The notes under the pieces were generated by a model, which saw only the letters and a program-made list of their open reading frames with translations, did no database searches and had not been told where the DNA came from. Source: Nocardioides flavus (ex Wang et al. 2016) (GTDB lineage Bacteria; Actinomycetota; Actinomycetes; Propionibacteriales; Nocardioidaceae). Taken from it: 64,000 nucleotides of DNA. This document shows positions 38,242 to 48,863 of the stretch, piece by piece (position 1 is the stretch's first letter; each line of letters starts with the position of its first letter). Made by a program: the position numbers and the translations under genes. Where the stretch lies: the NCBI RefSeq assembly GCF_014653115.1, contig NZ_BNAD01000002.1:1-64000 (forward strand), given 5' to 3'.

Positions 38242-38675
38242 CAGGCACCCTTTCCGTTCTTACCCTTGGGGTTGGTCAGCGCGTCGGCCGGCTGCACCGC
38301 GAGGGTGATGTGGCTGGTGCGCTTGTTGATGCGGGTCGCACGGCCCTGGGCACGCGGACGCCAACGCTTCATCGTCGGGCCCTCGTCCACCATGGCGACG
38401 GAGAGCACCAGGTCGGCCCGGTTGAGGCCCTCGGTGGTCTCGGCGTTGGCGACGGCGCTCTCCAGCACCTTGTAGACGGTCTCGGAGGCGGCCTGCGGCG
38501 CGAACTGCAGCAGGGTCAGGGCCTCATCGACCTGGAGGCCGCGCACCATGTCGACGACACGGCGGGCCTTCATCGGGGTGATCCGCACGTAGCGTGCGCT
38601 GGCGAACGCGCCCGGCTGGTCGCCGAGCAGCGACTCGCGGCGCGCACTGGTGCGGCTGCGCTCGGTGGTGCTCAT
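38241..38675 (-). CDS. rplV: 50S ribosomal protein L22
   Basis: 144 residues: a 20-residue polar N-terminal extension, then [20 protein letters not shown] and the tunnel-lining hairpin [20 protein letters not shown]. Macrolide-contact residues of the hairpin look normal. The start overlaps the rpsS stop by four bases. Confidence 0.99.
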   Translation of the reverse strand: MSTTERSRTSARRESLLGDQPGAFASARYVRITPMKARRVVDMVRGLQVDEALTLLQFAPQAASETVYKVLESAVANAETTEGLNRADLVLSVAMVDEGPTMKRWRPRAQGRATRINKRTSHITLAVQPADALTNPKGKNGKGA

Positions 38676-38953
38676 CGACGGCGTCCCTTCCGGTCTTCCT
38701 TGACGTGCCCGCGGTAGGTGCGGGTGGGGGCGAACTCCCCGAGCTTGTGGCCGACCATGGAGTCGGTCACGAAGACGGGGACGTGCTTGCGACCGTCGTG
38801 CACGGCGATGGTGTGGCCGATCATGTCGGGCACGATCATCGACCGGCGCGACCAGGTCTTGATGACGTTGTGGGTGCCCTTCTCGTTCTCGGCGTCCACC
38901 TTCTTCTGAAGGTGGTCGTCGATGAAGGGGCCCTTCTTCAGGCTGCGAGGCAT
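38672..38953 (-). CDS. rpsS: 30S ribosomal protein S19
   Basis: 93 residues, [20 protein letters not shown] start and the [20 protein letters not shown] end. It forms the head of the 30S subunit with S13. Confidence 0.99.
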   Translation of the reverse strand: MPRSLKKGPFIDDHLQKKVDAENEKGTHNVIKTWSRRSMIVPDMIGHTIAVHDGRKHVPVFVTDSMVGHKLGEFAPTRTYRGHVKEDRKGRRR

Positions 38954-38958
38954 GTCGG

Positions 38959-39795
<837 letters not shown>

Positions 39796-39819
39796 ATCAG
39801 TTCCTAGTCAGGAGCCCGG

Positions 39820-40125
39820 TCAGGAGACCGGACCTCCGAAGATGTCGATGCGGTGGCCCTCGGCGAGGCTGACGATCGCGCGCTTGGTGTTGGGACGCTT
39901 GCCCATGCCGTAGCGGGTGCGACGCGTCTTGCCCTGACGGTTGATCGTGTTGACCGAGGTGACCTTGACGCCGAAGACCTTCTCGACCGCGATCTTGATC
40001 TCGGTCTTGTTGGCGTCCGGGTGGACGATGAAGGTGTACTTGTTGGCGTCGAGCAGGCCGTAGCTCTTCTCCGACACGACCGGCGCGATCAGCACGTCGC
40101 GGTGGTCCTTGTGCAGGGTGCTCAC
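39820..40125 (-). CDS. rplW: 50S ribosomal protein L23
   Basis: 101 residues, with [20 protein letters not shown] and [20 protein letters not shown]. It is the chaperone docking protein at the tunnel exit. It overlaps rplD by four bases (ATGA). Confidence 0.99.
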   Translation of the reverse strand: MSTLHKDHRDVLIAPVVSEKSYGLLDANKYTFIVHPDANKTEIKIAVEKVFGVKVTSVNTINRQGKTRRTRYGMGKRPNTKRAIVSLAEGHRIDIFGGPVS

Positions 40126-40979
40126 TTGTCGCTCTCCTTCGCGTCGGCGCGGGTCAGGCCGGCAGCCTCGGCGTCCTCGGCGGACTTGAACCAGAAGTCG
40201 CCGCCGGAGACGTCGTAGCCGGCGTCGCCCTCGACGAGGTAGGTGCCGGACTGGAGGCCCTGGACCTCGTGGCCCTTGGGGTTCTTGCCGCTCTTGAGCG
40301 GGGCCTTCGCGCCGGCCGGGAGGGCGGGCTCGTCGGCGACCTGCTCGGTCGCGGCGGTCTTCTCGGCCTTGGCGGCCGGGGCGACGGAGCCACCCACGAA
40401 GGCGTCGTAGGCACCCTTGGTGAAGACCACGTCGTCAGCGGCCAGCACGTCGTAGGTGTTGAGCTGGTCGACGGCGACGATGTGGACCTCGGGCGCGTTG
40501 CGCAGCGAGAGCCAGGTGATCGCGTCGGAGCGCTCGAGCACCACGAGGTAGCCCACGCGGTCCGTCAGCGACGTCAGCGAGGCCAGCGCGGCCTTGGTGG
40601 AGGGCTTGTCGCCCGACACCAGTCCGTCGACCACGTGGACGCGGTCGTTGCGAGCCCGGTCGGAGAGGGCACCACGCAGGGCGGCGGCCTTCATCTTCTT
40701 GGGGGTGCGCTGGTCGTAGCTGCGCGGCTGCGGGCCGTGGACGGTGCCACCGCCGGCGAACTGCGGGGCGCGGGTCGAGCCCTGACGGGCGCGGCCGGTG
40801 CCCTTCTGCTTGTAGGGCTTGCGACCACCACCGCGGACCTCGCCGCGGGTCTTGGTGGCGTGCGTGCCCTGGCGCGCAGCGGCCTGCTGGGCCACGACGA
40901 CCTGGTGGATCAGGGGAATGTTGACCTCGACGTCGAAGATCTCGGCGGGGAGGTCGACCTTGACGGTCTTGACAGCCAT
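40122..40979 (-). CDS. rplD: 50S ribosomal protein L4 with an extra C-terminal module
   Basis: 285 residues, about 75 more than a usual L4. The L4 part (to about residue 205) is normal: [39 protein letters not shown] and the end [12 protein letters not shown]. Then come an Ala/Lys/Glu linker and a compact module with [26 protein letters not shown] and [14 protein letters not shown]. That pattern (short beta unit, Y-x-V/P, x-W-F, AEAAG) resembles a small domain seen at the ends of some actinobacterial proteins and sometimes called a sunset domain; this match is from memory. Function of the addition is unknown. Confidence 0.97.
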   Translation of the reverse strand: MAVKTVKVDLPAEIFDVEVNIPLIHQVVVAQQAAARQGTHATKTRGEVRGGGRKPYKQKGTGRARQGSTRAPQFAGGGTVHGPQPRSYDQRTPKKMKAAALRGALSDRARNDRVHVVDGLVSGDKPSTKAALASLTSLTDRVGYLVVLERSDAITWLSLRNAPEVHIVAVDQLNTYDVLAADDVVFTKGAYDAFVGGSVAPAAKAEKTAATEQVADEPALPAGAKAPLKSGKNPKGHEVQGLQSGTYLVEGDAGYDVSGGDFWFKSAEDAEAAGLTRADAKESDK

Positions 40980-40981
40980 GC

Positions 40982-41647
40982 TCAGGCCTCCTGCGTCTTC
41001 TTGGCGGCCGAGCGGAGGACGACGAGCCCGTTCTTGGGGCCGGGGACGGCACCCTTGACCAGGATCAGGCCCTTCTCGGCGTCGACGGCGTGCACCGTCA
41101 GGTTCTGGGTGGTGACCGTGTCGTTGCCCATGCGGCCCGACATGCGGGTGCCCTTGAACACGCGACCCGGCGTGGCGCAGGCGCCGATGGAGCCCGGCTT
41201 GCGGTGGTTGCGGTGCGCACCGTGCGAGGCGGAGACGCCGGAGAAGCCGTGACGCTTCATCGTTCCGGCGAAGCCCTTGCCCTTGCTGGTGCCGGTGACG
41301 TCGATCTCCTCGCCGGCGGCGAAGGTGTCGACCCCGAGCTCCTGGCCCACGGTGTAGGAGGAGGCGTCGGCGGTGCGGATCTCGGCCACGTGGCGGCGCG
41401 GCGTCACGCCGGCCTTGGTGAAATGACCGGCCTCGGGGGAGTTCACCTTCCGGGCCTCGATCTCGCCGAAGCCGATCTGGATGGCGTTGTAGCCGTCCAC
41501 CTCGGGCTGGCGGACCTGGGTCACGACGTTGGTCGCGGCCGCGATCACGGTGACGGGGACGACCTTGTTGTTCTCGTCCCAGAGCTGGGTCATGCCGAGC
41601 TTGGTGCCCAGCAGCCCCTTCGCGTTGCGTTCGAAAGTCTTAGCCAT
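40982..41647 (-). CDS. rplC: 50S ribosomal protein L3
   Basis: 221 residues: [20 protein letters not shown] near the start and the loop [20 protein letters not shown] that reaches the peptidyl transferase centre. Full length. It follows rpsJ by 9 bp. Confidence 0.99.
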   Translation of the reverse strand: MAKTFERNAKGLLGTKLGMTQLWDENNKVVPVTVIAAATNVVTQVRQPEVDGYNAIQIGFGEIEARKVNSPEAGHFTKAGVTPRRHVAEIRTADASSYTVGQELGVDTFAAGEEIDVTGTSKGKGFAGTMKRHGFSGVSASHGAHRNHRKPGSIGACATPGRVFKGTRMSGRMGNDTVTTQNLTVHAVDAEKGLILVKGAVPGPKNGLVVLRSAAKKTQEA

Positions 41648-41656
41648 GTCGTCGCC

Positions 41657-41965
41657 TCAGAGCTTGATCTCGATGTCGACACCGGCAGGCAGGTCGAGAC
41701 GCATCAGCGAGTCGACGGTCTTCGGCGTCGGGTCGATGATGTCGATCAGGCGCTTGTGCGTGCGCATCTCGAAGTGCTCGCGGGAGTCCTTGTACTTGTG
41801 GGGCGAACGGATGACGCAGTACACGTTCTTCTCGGTCGGCAGCGGCACAGGGCCGGCGACCTTCGCACCCGTACGGGTGACGGTGTCCACGATCTTCCGC
41901 GCCGAGGTGTCGATCACCTCGTGGTCATAGGCCTTGAGCCTGATGCGGATCTTCTGTCCCGCCAT
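41657..41965 (-). CDS. rpsJ: 30S ribosomal protein S10
   Basis: 102 residues, [20 protein letters not shown] start, [20 protein letters not shown] middle. First gene of the S10 operon and also the NusE antitermination factor. Start set by homology at 41965. In most actinobacteria tuf lies directly upstream; here 20 kb intervene. Confidence 0.99.
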   Translation of the reverse strand: MAGQKIRIRLKAYDHEVIDTSARKIVDTVTRTGAKVAGPVPLPTEKNVYCVIRSPHKYKDSREHFEMRTHKRLIDIIDPTPKTVDSLMRLDLPAGVDIEIKL

Positions 41966-42340
41966 AGGTCCGTGTCCTCTTCGATCTCGTACGCCTGGTC
42001 TGGTTTCGGCTTCCGGCCCCTGGTGGGCGGGCGCCGCCTGTCTCTCCTCCACCCCCCGACCCCCGCGGTCGGGCGTGTCGCGCTGGTTACTCGTGACACG
42101 ACCCCGTGGGGAAGCGGTGTTTCTCTGGGTGGCACCCGCCGGTCGGCGGATCTGGTCGGGTCTCCGACCACCATGTGGTCCGGTGCGGTGCACGCAGGAC
42201 GACTGGTTCGATCAAGGAGACGCGATTCAGAAGTCAAGGTGTGCCGCACCCCGGCGACCCGCCGGAGCAACCGGAACATCTTGGCAGACCGCGCGCGCCC
42301 ACGCCAAATCGGGCTGGCCGGGCGGCCGCGACCGCGGACC
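41966..42340 (-). promoter_or_regulatory. gene-free S10 operon leader with competing hairpins
   Basis: 375 bp with no supported gene. It should contain the S10 operon promoter; TTGACT (42232-42237, minus) is a -35 candidate but no good -10 follows at the right distance. Three small perfect hairpins are visible: 42136-42149 (CCGCC/GGCGG), 42154-42169 (GGTCGG/CCGACC) and 42166-42180 (GACCAC/GTGGTC). The last two share bases 42166-42169 and exclude each other. A further CGTGTC/GACACG pair spans 42074-42100. Confidence 0.5.
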
Positions 42341-43162
42341 TCAGGCCCCGGGGAGGCCGGTCGCGTGGTCCATCAGGCGCCGCCCGATCCGCGTCACCCG
42401 GCCCGAGACCGGGTCGGCGAGGAGCTCCCACCCGTGGCCGGAGCGACCTGCCACGAAGGGTACGCCGGCCGCCCGCGCCAGCGCGCGGGCCCGGCGGAAG
42501 GCGTCCCGGCCGTCGCTCGGCGCCATCACCACGAGGCCCTCGGGCGGCAGGTCGGCGGCGAGGAGGGCCAGGTCGACGCCCTCCCACGCGGCCGGGCCGG
42601 AGACGTCGGCCCACGCCTCGACGTCGGCCCCCTGCGCCGCAGCGATCACCGTCAGGGAGCCGCCCATCGACGCGCCCAGCAGGACCACCCGGTCCGCGCC
42701 GACGTCCTCCCGGGCCAGCGCGACGGCCGCGGCGACCTCGTTGAGCGGGTCGACGTCCTCCTCCGGCGTGCACGTCGAGCCGCCGTACCCGCACGGGTTG
42801 ACGAGGAGGGAGGTGAGACCGACCTCGGCGGCCGCCGCGCTCGCCCACCGTCCCCAGCCGCACAGCCCGCTGGTCTGCGGCAGCAGCACGGCGACCGTGT
42901 CGTTGGCCGGCGGTCCGACGAGCGCGGCCTCGAGCTCTCCGCCGGTCCGGCCGGTGAGCGCCACGGCCTCGAGGTCGGCCTCGTCGGGGACCGCGGACAG
43001 GCAGCGCTCACGCAGGGCCGCTGTGGCGTCACCCGGTGCAGCCGACGAGGTGGTGGAGGCCGTCGACCGCGCCTCGTCGCCTCGCGGGGAGGTGCAGCCG
43101 GCGGCCAGCAGGGCGAGGGCGGCCGCAGCCGTCGCTCCCCCGCGTCGTCGGACCCCTCGCAC
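42341..43162 (-). CDS. secreted alpha/beta-hydrolase lipoprotein
   Basis: 273 residues. A basic N-terminus and hydrophobic stretch end in the lipobox LLAAGCTS (Cys about residue 22), so it is probably lipid-anchored outside the membrane. A Ser/Thr linker precedes an alpha/beta-hydrolase fold: LLVNPCGYGGS, the nucleophile elbow LLGASMGGS and the catalytic His in SGHGWELL. Two Cys (CGYGGSTC) may form a disulfide. The substrate is unknown. The GTG at 43162 is chosen because it starts the signal peptide and because TATCCT ends six bases upstream. Confidence 0.8.
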   Translation of the reverse strand: MRGVRRRGGATAAAALALLAAGCTSPRGDEARSTASTTSSAAPGDATAALRERCLSAVPDEADLEAVALTGRTGGELEAALVGPPANDTVAVLLPQTSGLCGWGRWASAAAAEVGLTSLLVNPCGYGGSTCTPEEDVDPLNEVAAAVALAREDVGADRVVLLGASMGGSLTVIAAAQGADVEAWADVSGPAAWEGVDLALLAADLPPEGLVVMAPSDGRDAFRRARALARAAGVPFVAGRSGHGWELLADPVSGRVTRIGRRLMDHATGLPGA

Positions 43163-43168
43163 CCGACG

Positions 43169-43174
43169 AGGATA
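43169..43174 (-). promoter_or_regulatory. -10 box of a leaderless promoter (hydrolase lipoprotein)
   Basis: TATCCT on the minus strand, six bases before the GTG at 43162. No RBS is present. Confidence 0.5.
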
Positions 43175-43301
43175 GGCGCCGCCTCGCGGCGCTGACGTCC
43201 GACGGTCGCGGGCCCACCCTGCCGACACGACGGTCGACAGCGCGCACTCAGGGGACTTCGACGACGCGGCCGCCAGCGAGACCCGGTTCCGGAGGGGTGG
43301 G

Positions 43302-43357
43302 TGAGACACCTTCCGGACGTCAGAAACGTGGCTCACGCACCGCTCGAGGGTGTCTCA
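43302..43357. repeat. inverted repeat overlapping the trmB stop
   Basis: TGAGACACC at 43302-43310 and GGTGTCTCA at 43349-43357 are perfect inverted copies 38 bp apart. The right copy contains the trmB stop codon. It could form a long-loop hairpin ending trmB transcription, or be an operator pair in the promoter region of the lipoprotein gene. Confidence 0.35.
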
Positions 43358-44077
43358 GGCGCGGCGGCGGTAGCAGAAGTCGGCGATGTCGCGCCCGACG
43401 TCGAGACCCTTGCGCTCGAACCGGGTGAGCGGACGCTCCTCCCACCGCTCGACGCGCCCGCCCTCGAGGGTCGGCTCCGCGTCGAGGACCTCCTGCATCT
43501 GGTCGGCGTAGTCCGCCCAGTCGGTGGCCAGGCGCCAGGCTCCTCCCGGCACCAGGCGCGAGGACGCGAGGGCGGCGTTGGCCGGGTTGACCAGGCGGCG
43601 CTTGCGGTGCTTGGTCTTGCGCCACGGGTCGGGGAAGAAGGTCCAGATCTCGGCGAGGCTGCCCGGAGCGATGAGGTGCTCCAGCGACCAGACCGCGTCG
43701 ACCGAGCAGAACCGGACGTTGTCGGCGCCCGCCTCCGCCACCCGCCACAGCGAGTCCGCGACCCCGGGGCGCCACACCTCGAGGGCGAGCACGTTGTGGT
43801 CAGGGCGGGCCGCGGAGAGCACCGCCGTGGCCTCGCCGATGCCGGGTCCGATCTCGAGGACCAGCGGCGCCTCGCGCCCGAACCACTCGGCCAGCGAGAA
43901 GTCCGGCCGGTCGACCGCCTCGTCGGGGATCACCCAGTCGGCGTGGTGGGCCGCCCACGACTCGGCCTGCCGCGGGGTGAACCGGCTGCCGCGTCGCGAG
44001 TAGGTCAGGACCTCGCGCATGCGGCGCCCGTCCTCGGTCAGCTTGAGGTGCGGGCGGGCGGGACGTACGTCGTTCAC
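43355..44077 (-). CDS. trmB: tRNA (guanine-N7-)-methyltransferase TrmB
   Basis: 240 residues. The AdoMet site is LVLEIGPGIGEATA, and the hallmark FFPDPWRKTKHRKRRLVNPA gives the tRNA-binding and catalytic region; it ends in ERKGLDVGRDIADFCYRRR. It forms m7G46 in tRNA. The GTG at 44077 is preferred because GGGGGAGGA stands about eight bases before it; a GTG at 44113 is less likely. Confidence 0.97.
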   Translation of the reverse strand: MNDVRPARPHLKLTEDGRRMREVLTYSRRGSRFTPRQAESWAAHHADWVIPDEAVDRPDFSLAEWFGREAPLVLEIGPGIGEATAVLSAARPDHNVLALEVWRPGVADSLWRVAEAGADNVRFCSVDAVWSLEHLIAPGSLAEIWTFFPDPWRKTKHRKRRLVNPANAALASSRLVPGGAWRLATDWADYADQMQEVLDAEPTLEGGRVERWEERPLTRFERKGLDVGRDIADFCYRRRA

Positions 44078-44117
44078 CCGGCCATCCTCCCCCGGCCGGC
44101 CGGGAGAGGTCACATCG

Positions 44118-45515
44118 TCAGAGGCGCTCGAGCGCCCCCGTGAGCACCGACCGCAGCCGCTGCTCGATGTCGTCGAACTCGGGCTGGCCGATGATCAGCG
44201 GCGGCGCGAGCTGGATGACCGGGTCGCCGCGGTCGTCGGCGCGGCAGTAGAGCCCGGCCTCGTACAGCGCGCCGGAGAGGTAGCCGCGCAGCAGCCGCTC
44301 GGACTCGGCCTCGTCGAAGGTCTCCTTGGTCTCGCGGTCCTTGACCAGCTCGATGCCGTAGAAGTAGCCGTGGCCACGGACGTCGCCGACGATCGGGATG
44401 TCGAGCAGCTTCTCCAGGGTCGCGCGGAAGGCGGGCGCGTTGCGCTGGACGTGGTCGGTGAGGCCCTCGCGCTCGAAGATGTCGAGGTTGGCCAGCGCCA
44501 CCGCGGACGAGACCGGGTGGCCGCCGAACGTGTAGCCGTGGGCGTACGCGGTCGTGCCGGTCCTGAACGGCTCGAAGAGCCGGTCACTGGCGATCATCGC
44601 GCCGATCGGCGAGTAGCCGGAGGTCATGCCCTTGGCGCAGGTGATGATGTCGGGCTGGTAGCCGAACTCGGTGGCACCGAACATCTCCCCCACCCGGCCG
44701 AACGCGCAGATGACCTCGTCGGAGACGAGCAGGACGTCGTGCTCGTCGCAGATCTCGCGGACGCGCTCGAAGTATCCCGGGGGCGGCGGGAAGCAGCCGC
44801 CCGCGTTCTGCACGGGCTCGAGGAAGACCGCGGCGACGGTGTCGGCGCCCTCGAACTCGATGGCCTCCCCGATCCGGTCGGCGGCCCAGCGACCGAAGGC
44901 CTTCTCGTCGTCGCCGACGTACTCGGGGCGGCGGTAGAAGTTGGTGTTGGGCACCTTGTGCGCGCCGGGGACCAGTGGCTCGAACATCTCCTTCAGCGGC
45001 GGGATGCCGGTGATGGACAGGGCGCCCTGCGGCGTGCCGTGGTAGGCGACCGCACGCGAGATGACCTTGTGCTTGTTGGGCTTGCCGGTGAGCTTGAAGT
45101 ACTGCTTGGCGAGCTTCCACGCCGACTCCACGGCCTCGCCACCGCCGGTGGTGAAGAAGACCCGGTTGAGGTCACCGGGAGCCATCGCGGCGATGCGGTC
45201 GGCGAGCTCGACCGCACGGGGGTGCGCGAACGACCAGAGCGGGAAGAACGCCAGCTCCTTGGCCTGCTTCGCCGCCGCCTCCGCCAGCTCCTCGCGGCCG
45301 TGGCCGACCTGGACGACGAACAGCCCGGCGAGGCCGTCGATGTACTCGCGGCCGTGGCTGTCCCAGATCTTGTGGCCCTCGCCGCGGACGATCAGCGGCA
45401 TCTCGCCGCCCTTCTCGTACGTCGAGTGCCGGGTGAAGTGCAGCCACAGGTGGTCGCGACCGGCGGCCTGGTAGTCGAAGGACGCGTCGTGGCTCGAGGC
45501 GGTGTGGAGGCTCAT
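44118..45515 (-). CDS. class III omega-aminotransferase (putrescine/polyamine-pyruvate type)
   Basis: 465 residues with the PLP-enzyme pattern: [19 protein letters not shown] for cofactor phosphate binding, [15 protein letters not shown] (PLP-ring Asp) and the Lys of [13 protein letters not shown] that forms the Schiff base. The N-terminus ([10 protein letters not shown]) and [20 protein letters not shown] are typical of putrescine- or beta-alanine-pyruvate aminotransferases. Next to a polyamine transporter and aldehyde dehydrogenases, the likely step is putrescine to 4-aminobutanal. It overlaps the Lrp-type regulator gene by four bases and so is co-expressed with it. Confidence 0.9.
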   Translation of the reverse strand: MSLHTASSHDASFDYQAAGRDHLWLHFTRHSTYEKGGEMPLIVRGEGHKIWDSHGREYIDGLAGLFVVQVGHGREELAEAAAKQAKELAFFPLWSFAHPRAVELADRIAAMAPGDLNRVFFTTGGGEAVESAWKLAKQYFKLTGKPNKHKVISRAVAYHGTPQGALSITGIPPLKEMFEPLVPGAHKVPNTNFYRRPEYVGDDEKAFGRWAADRIGEAIEFEGADTVAAVFLEPVQNAGGCFPPPPGYFERVREICDEHDVLLVSDEVICAFGRVGEMFGATEFGYQPDIITCAKGMTSGYSPIGAMIASDRLFEPFRTGTTAYAHGYTFGGHPVSSAVALANLDIFEREGLTDHVQRNAPAFRATLEKLLDIPIVGDVRGHGYFYGIELVKDRETKETFDEAESERLLRGYLSGALYEAGLYCRADDRGDPVIQLAPPLIIGQPEFDDIEQRLRSVLTGALERL

Positions 45516-45970
45516 CGTGTTCCCCAGTTGTAGTGCTGCTTGTTGAGCTTGAGGTAGACGAAGGTCTCGGAGGAGACCACGCCGTCGAGCTCGCGGACCT
45601 GACGGATGACGTCGAGCAGGTGCGGGTCGTCCTCGCACACCACCTCGACGAGGAGGTCGAAGCTGCCGGCGGTGGTGACGACGTAGTCCACCTCGGACAC
45701 CTGCGCGAGCCGGTCGCCGACCTTCATCGGGTCGCCCTCGGTGCGGACGCCGATCATGGCCTGGCGGGTGAAGCCGACCTGGGTCGGGTCCGTCACCGCG
45801 ACGACCTGCATCACCTCGGAGTCGAGCAGCTTCTGCACCCGCGCCCGGGCGGCGGCCTCGGACAGCCCGACCGCCTTCGCGATCGCGGCGTACGAGATCC
45901 GGCCGTCCTCCTGGAGCAGCTCGATGATCCGCTTCGCGGTCGCGTCGAGCTTCACGGTTGCCTCGCTCAT
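45512..45970 (-). CDS. Lrp/AsnC-family transcriptional regulator
   Basis: 152 residues. The N-terminal HTH is [20 protein letters not shown] with recognition helix [15 protein letters not shown]; the C-terminal RAM domain is [20 protein letters not shown]. Lrp-type proteins respond to amino acids or amines and often act on a divergent operon. The start is uncertain (ATG 45970 or 45979; neither has an RBS). It faces the aldehyde dehydrogenase-transporter operon across 171 bp that contain a palindrome, so it is the probable regulator of the whole catabolic cluster. Confidence 0.92.
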   Translation of the reverse strand: MSEATVKLDATAKRIIELLQEDGRISYAAIAKAVGLSEAAARARVQKLLDSEVMQVVAVTDPTQVGFTRQAMIGVRTEGDPMKVGDRLAQVSEVDYVVTTAGSFDLLVEVVCEDDPHLLDVIRQVRELDGVVSSETFVYLKLNKQHYNWGTR

Positions 45971-46016
45971 GGGGGACATCGTGGACGGCCCGGGCGCGGG
46001 TTTGCAAGTCGCCCGG

Positions 46017-46059
46017 CGCGGAATCCGCGTTTCAGGCCAGTCAATTCTGCGATTCCCGC
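46017..46059. promoter_or_regulatory. candidate Lrp-type operator region of the divergent catabolic promoters
   Basis: CGCGGA-a-TCCGCG is a perfect 13-bp palindrome at 46017-46029. A related half element GCGATTCCCGC (minus strand GCGGGAATCGC) lies at 46049-46059, centre to centre 31 bp away or about three helical turns, which suits an Lrp-like octamer. Both lie in the only gap between the divergent genes. A possible -10 for the rightward operon is TACTCT at 46105-46110. Confidence 0.45.
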
Positions 46060-46141
46060 ACATTTTTTTGGCGAAGGCTATGGAGATTGGCCCGGGTCGC
46101 GTCCTACTCTCCCTTCACCGCACCCGACCGGGAGGACACCC

Positions 46142-47587
46142 GTGACCAGCCCACGTACGCTGCGCAACTTCATCGGCGGCACCTCTGTGGAGGCCGACGC
46201 CGGAGCGATGAGCGACGTCGTCAACCCCGCCACGGGCCAGGTCGTGGCCCGCGCCCCGATCAGCGGGGCCGAGGAGGTCGACGCCGCCTACGCGGCGGCG
46301 GAGACGGCGTTCGGCGAATGGGGGCGGACCACCCCGAGCGAGCGGCAGCAGGCACTGCTCCAGGTCGCCGACGCCATCGAGGCGCACGCCGAGGAGCTGA
46401 TCGCCCTCGAGTCGGAGAACACCGGGAAGATCAAGGCGCTCACCGCGAGCGAGGAGATCCCGCCGATGGTCGACCAGCTCCGGTTCTTCGCCGGCGCGGC
46501 ACGGGTCCTGGAGGGCAAGGCGGCCGGTGAGTACATGGCCGGCCACACCTCGTGGATCCGCCGCGAGCCCATCGGCGTGGTCGGCCAGGTGACGCCCTGG
46601 AACTACCCGCTTCTGATGGCGGTGTGGAAGATCGGGCCCGCCCTCGCAGCCGGCAACACCGTGGTCCTCAAGCCGAGCGACACCACGCCCGAGAGCACGC
46701 TGCGCCTCGCCGAGCTCGCCTCGCCGTTCCTGCCGGCCGGGACGCTCAACGTCGTCACCGGCGACCGGGAGACCGGCCGCCGCCTCGTCGAGCACCGCAC
46801 GCCCGGGCTCGTGGCCATCACCGGCTCGGTGCGCGCCGGCGCCGAGGTGGCTGCCAGCGCGGCACCCCAGGTCAAGCGCGTGCACCTCGAGCTCGGCGGC
46901 AAGGCCCCCGTGGTCGTGTTCGACGACGCCGACATCGAGGCCGCGGTCGAGGGCATCGCCGTGGCGGGCTACTTCAACGCGGGCCAGGACTGCACCGCGG
47001 CGACCCGCGTGCTCGCGGGCCCGGGCATCTACGACGACTTCGTCGCCGCCCTGTCCGACTACGCCCGGAGCTCGGCCCCGGTGGGCCTGCCCGACGACGA
47101 GGACGCCCTCTTCGGCCCGGTCAACAACGCGCGTCAGCTCGCGCACGTCAGCGGGTTCATCGACAACCTGCCCGCGCACGCGACCGTGTCGGCCGGCGGC
47201 AACCGGCGTACGGACCTGGGCGACGGCTACTTCCTCGAGCCCACCGTGCTCTCGGGCCTGCAGCAGGACGACGCCGCGATCCAGAACGAGATCTTCGGCC
47301 CTGTCATCACCGTGCAGCGCTTCACCGACGAGGCCGAGGCGGTCCGGTGGGCCAACGGCGTCGACTACGGCCTGGCGTCGTCGGTGTGGACCAAGGACTT
47401 CGGGCGCGCGATGCGGATGTCGAGGGCGCTCGACTTCGGCTGCGTGTGGATCAACACCCACATCCCGCTGGTCGCGGAGATGCCGCACGGCGGCTACAAG
47501 AAGTCCGGCTACGGCAAGGACCTGTCGATGTACGGGTTCGAGGACTACACCCGCATCAAGCACGTCATGGCCAACATCAACAGCTGA
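46142..47587 (+). CDS. aldehyde dehydrogenase, gamma-aminobutyraldehyde dehydrogenase type
   Basis: 481 residues, GTG start after GGGAGGA. NAD site [19 protein letters not shown]; catalytic Glu in HLELGGKAP and Cys in [11 protein letters not shown]. The overall style matches PatD-like 4-aminobutanal dehydrogenases. Expected reaction: 4-aminobutanal to GABA, the step after the divergent aminotransferase. First gene of the rightward operon; 24 bp separate it from the binding-protein gene. Confidence 0.9.
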   Translation: MTSPRTLRNFIGGTSVEADAGAMSDVVNPATGQVVARAPISGAEEVDAAYAAAETAFGEWGRTTPSERQQALLQVADAIEAHAEELIALESENTGKIKALTASEEIPPMVDQLRFFAGAARVLEGKAAGEYMAGHTSWIRREPIGVVGQVTPWNYPLLMAVWKIGPALAAGNTVVLKPSDTTPESTLRLAELASPFLPAGTLNVVTGDRETGRRLVEHRTPGLVAITGSVRAGAEVAASAAPQVKRVHLELGGKAPVVVFDDADIEAAVEGIAVAGYFNAGQDCTAATRVLAGPGIYDDFVAALSDYARSSAPVGLPDDEDALFGPVNNARQLAHVSGFIDNLPAHATVSAGGNRRTDLGDGYFLEPTVLSGLQQDDAAIQNEIFGPVITVQRFTDEAEAVRWANGVDYGLASSVWTKDFGRAMRMSRALDFGCVWINTHIPLVAEMPHGGYKKSGYGKDLSMYGFEDYTRIKHVMANINS

Positions 47588-47611
47588 CACGGTTCGACGA
47601 GAGGCATTCCG

Positions 47612-48862
47612 ATGACGCAGTTCACAGGTCGCGCAGGCCGCCCCCTGTCCCCCGGCGCTGCTGCGGTGCTCGACGGCATGGGTCCGCGACTCAGCCGCCG
47701 GGCACTGCTCGGCACCGGCGCAGCAGCCGCGGCCGCCATGGCCCTCGCGAGCTGCGCCCCACCGGAGCCTCCCACCGGTGGCGCTCCCGAGCTGAAGCTC
47801 CCCGAGGACCTCTCCGACCAGGAGAAGATCGTCAACTGGGCCAACTGGACGGCCTACCTCGACGTCAACGAGAAGACCGGGAAGTACCCCACCCTCGAGG
47901 CGTTCATGAAGCAGACCGGCATCGAGGTCGCCTACAGCGAGGACATCGAGGACAACGACTCCTACTTCGCCAAGGTCGGCCCGCAGCTGCGAGCCGGTCA
48001 GAGCATCGACCGCGACATCATCACGATGACCGACTGGATGTCCGCGCGGATCATCCGCGAGCAGCTCTGCCAGCCCCTCGAGCTGGCCCAGATGCCCAAC
48101 GTCGTCTCCAACCTCCTGCAGCCGCTCAAGGACGTGCCGTTCGACCCGGGCCGCAACTACTCCGTGACCTGGCAGAGCGGCTTCGCCGGCATCGGCTACA
48201 ACAAGGACAAGGTGGGACGGGAGCTGAAGTCGCTCGACGACCTGTGGGCCGAGGACCTCAAGGGCCGCGTCGTGGTGCTCTCCGAGTACCGCGACACCGC
48301 GGCCCTGGTCATGCAGTCGCAGGGCGTCGACATCACCAGCGGCTGGGGCAAGGCGGAGTTCGAGAAGGCCGTCGAGCTCATCGAGCAGAAGATCGAGGAC
48401 GGCTACATCCGCAAGGTCAAGGGCAACTCCTACCTCGAGGACCTGACCAGCGGCAACGCACTGGCCGGCATCACGTGGAGCGGCGACATCTTCATCCTCG
48501 CCTACGACACCGGGGACCCCGCCTGGACCTTCGCGATCCCCGAGTCCGGCGGGACGCTGTGGTCCGACAACCTGATGGTGCCCATCACCTCCACCCACCG
48601 GCGGAACGCCCAGACCCTGATCGACTACTACTACGACCCCGCCGTGGCGGCCGAGGTGGCTGCGTACGTCAACTACGTGTGTCCTGTCGAGGGCGCCCAG
48701 GCCGAGATGGAGAAGATCGACCCCGAGCTCGCCCAGAGCCCCTGGATCTTCCCCACGGCCGAGTTCATCGCGGACAACAACATCCAGACCTTCCGGGCGC
48801 TGGAGCCCGAGGAGGACATCGAGTACGCGGACCTGTGGTCCAGCCGCGTGATGGGGAACTGA
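47612..48862 (+). CDS. polyamine-type ABC transporter substrate-binding lipoprotein
   Basis: 416 residues. A twin-Arg-containing signal (LSRRALLGTG) and lipobox ALASCAPP give a membrane-anchored lipoprotein, possibly Tat-exported. The mature part matches PotD/PotF-like proteins: VNWANWTAYLDV near the start, ITMTDWMSARII and VTWQSGFAGIGYNKD. The acidic and aromatic pocket fits putrescine/spermidine. RBS GAGAGG precedes the ATG. It is the first of four transporter genes in order binding protein, ATPase, permease, permease. Confidence 0.93.
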   Translation: MTQFTGRAGRPLSPGAAAVLDGMGPRLSRRALLGTGAAAAAAMALASCAPPEPPTGGAPELKLPEDLSDQEKIVNWANWTAYLDVNEKTGKYPTLEAFMKQTGIEVAYSEDIEDNDSYFAKVGPQLRAGQSIDRDIITMTDWMSARIIREQLCQPLELAQMPNVVSNLLQPLKDVPFDPGRNYSVTWQSGFAGIGYNKDKVGRELKSLDDLWAEDLKGRVVVLSEYRDTAALVMQSQGVDITSGWGKAEFEKAVELIEQKIEDGYIRKVKGNSYLEDLTSGNALAGITWSGDIFILAYDTGDPAWTFAIPESGGTLWSDNLMVPITSTHRRNAQTLIDYYYDPAVAAEVAAYVNYVCPVEGAQAEMEKIDPELAQSPWIFPTAEFIADNNIQTFRALEPEEDIEYADLWSSRVMGN

Positions 48863-48863
48863 C

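Noticed and set aside
42209..42237. TTGACT with TGATCG as an S10 operon promoter
   Set aside because: The -35 is good, but the -10 lacks the TANNNT pattern at 16-18 bp spacing, so it is mentioned only in the leader entry.
41914..42279. Minus-strand 121-codon frame in the S10 leader overlapping rpsJ
   Set aside because: It is out of frame with rpsJ over a conserved gene, is Arg/Pro-rich, and has no RBS; treated as a shadow.
41090..43195. Plus-strand 701-codon frame crossing rplC, rpsJ, the S10 leader and the lipoprotein gene
   Set aside because: It is antisense to essential ribosomal genes and has no domain or start signal.
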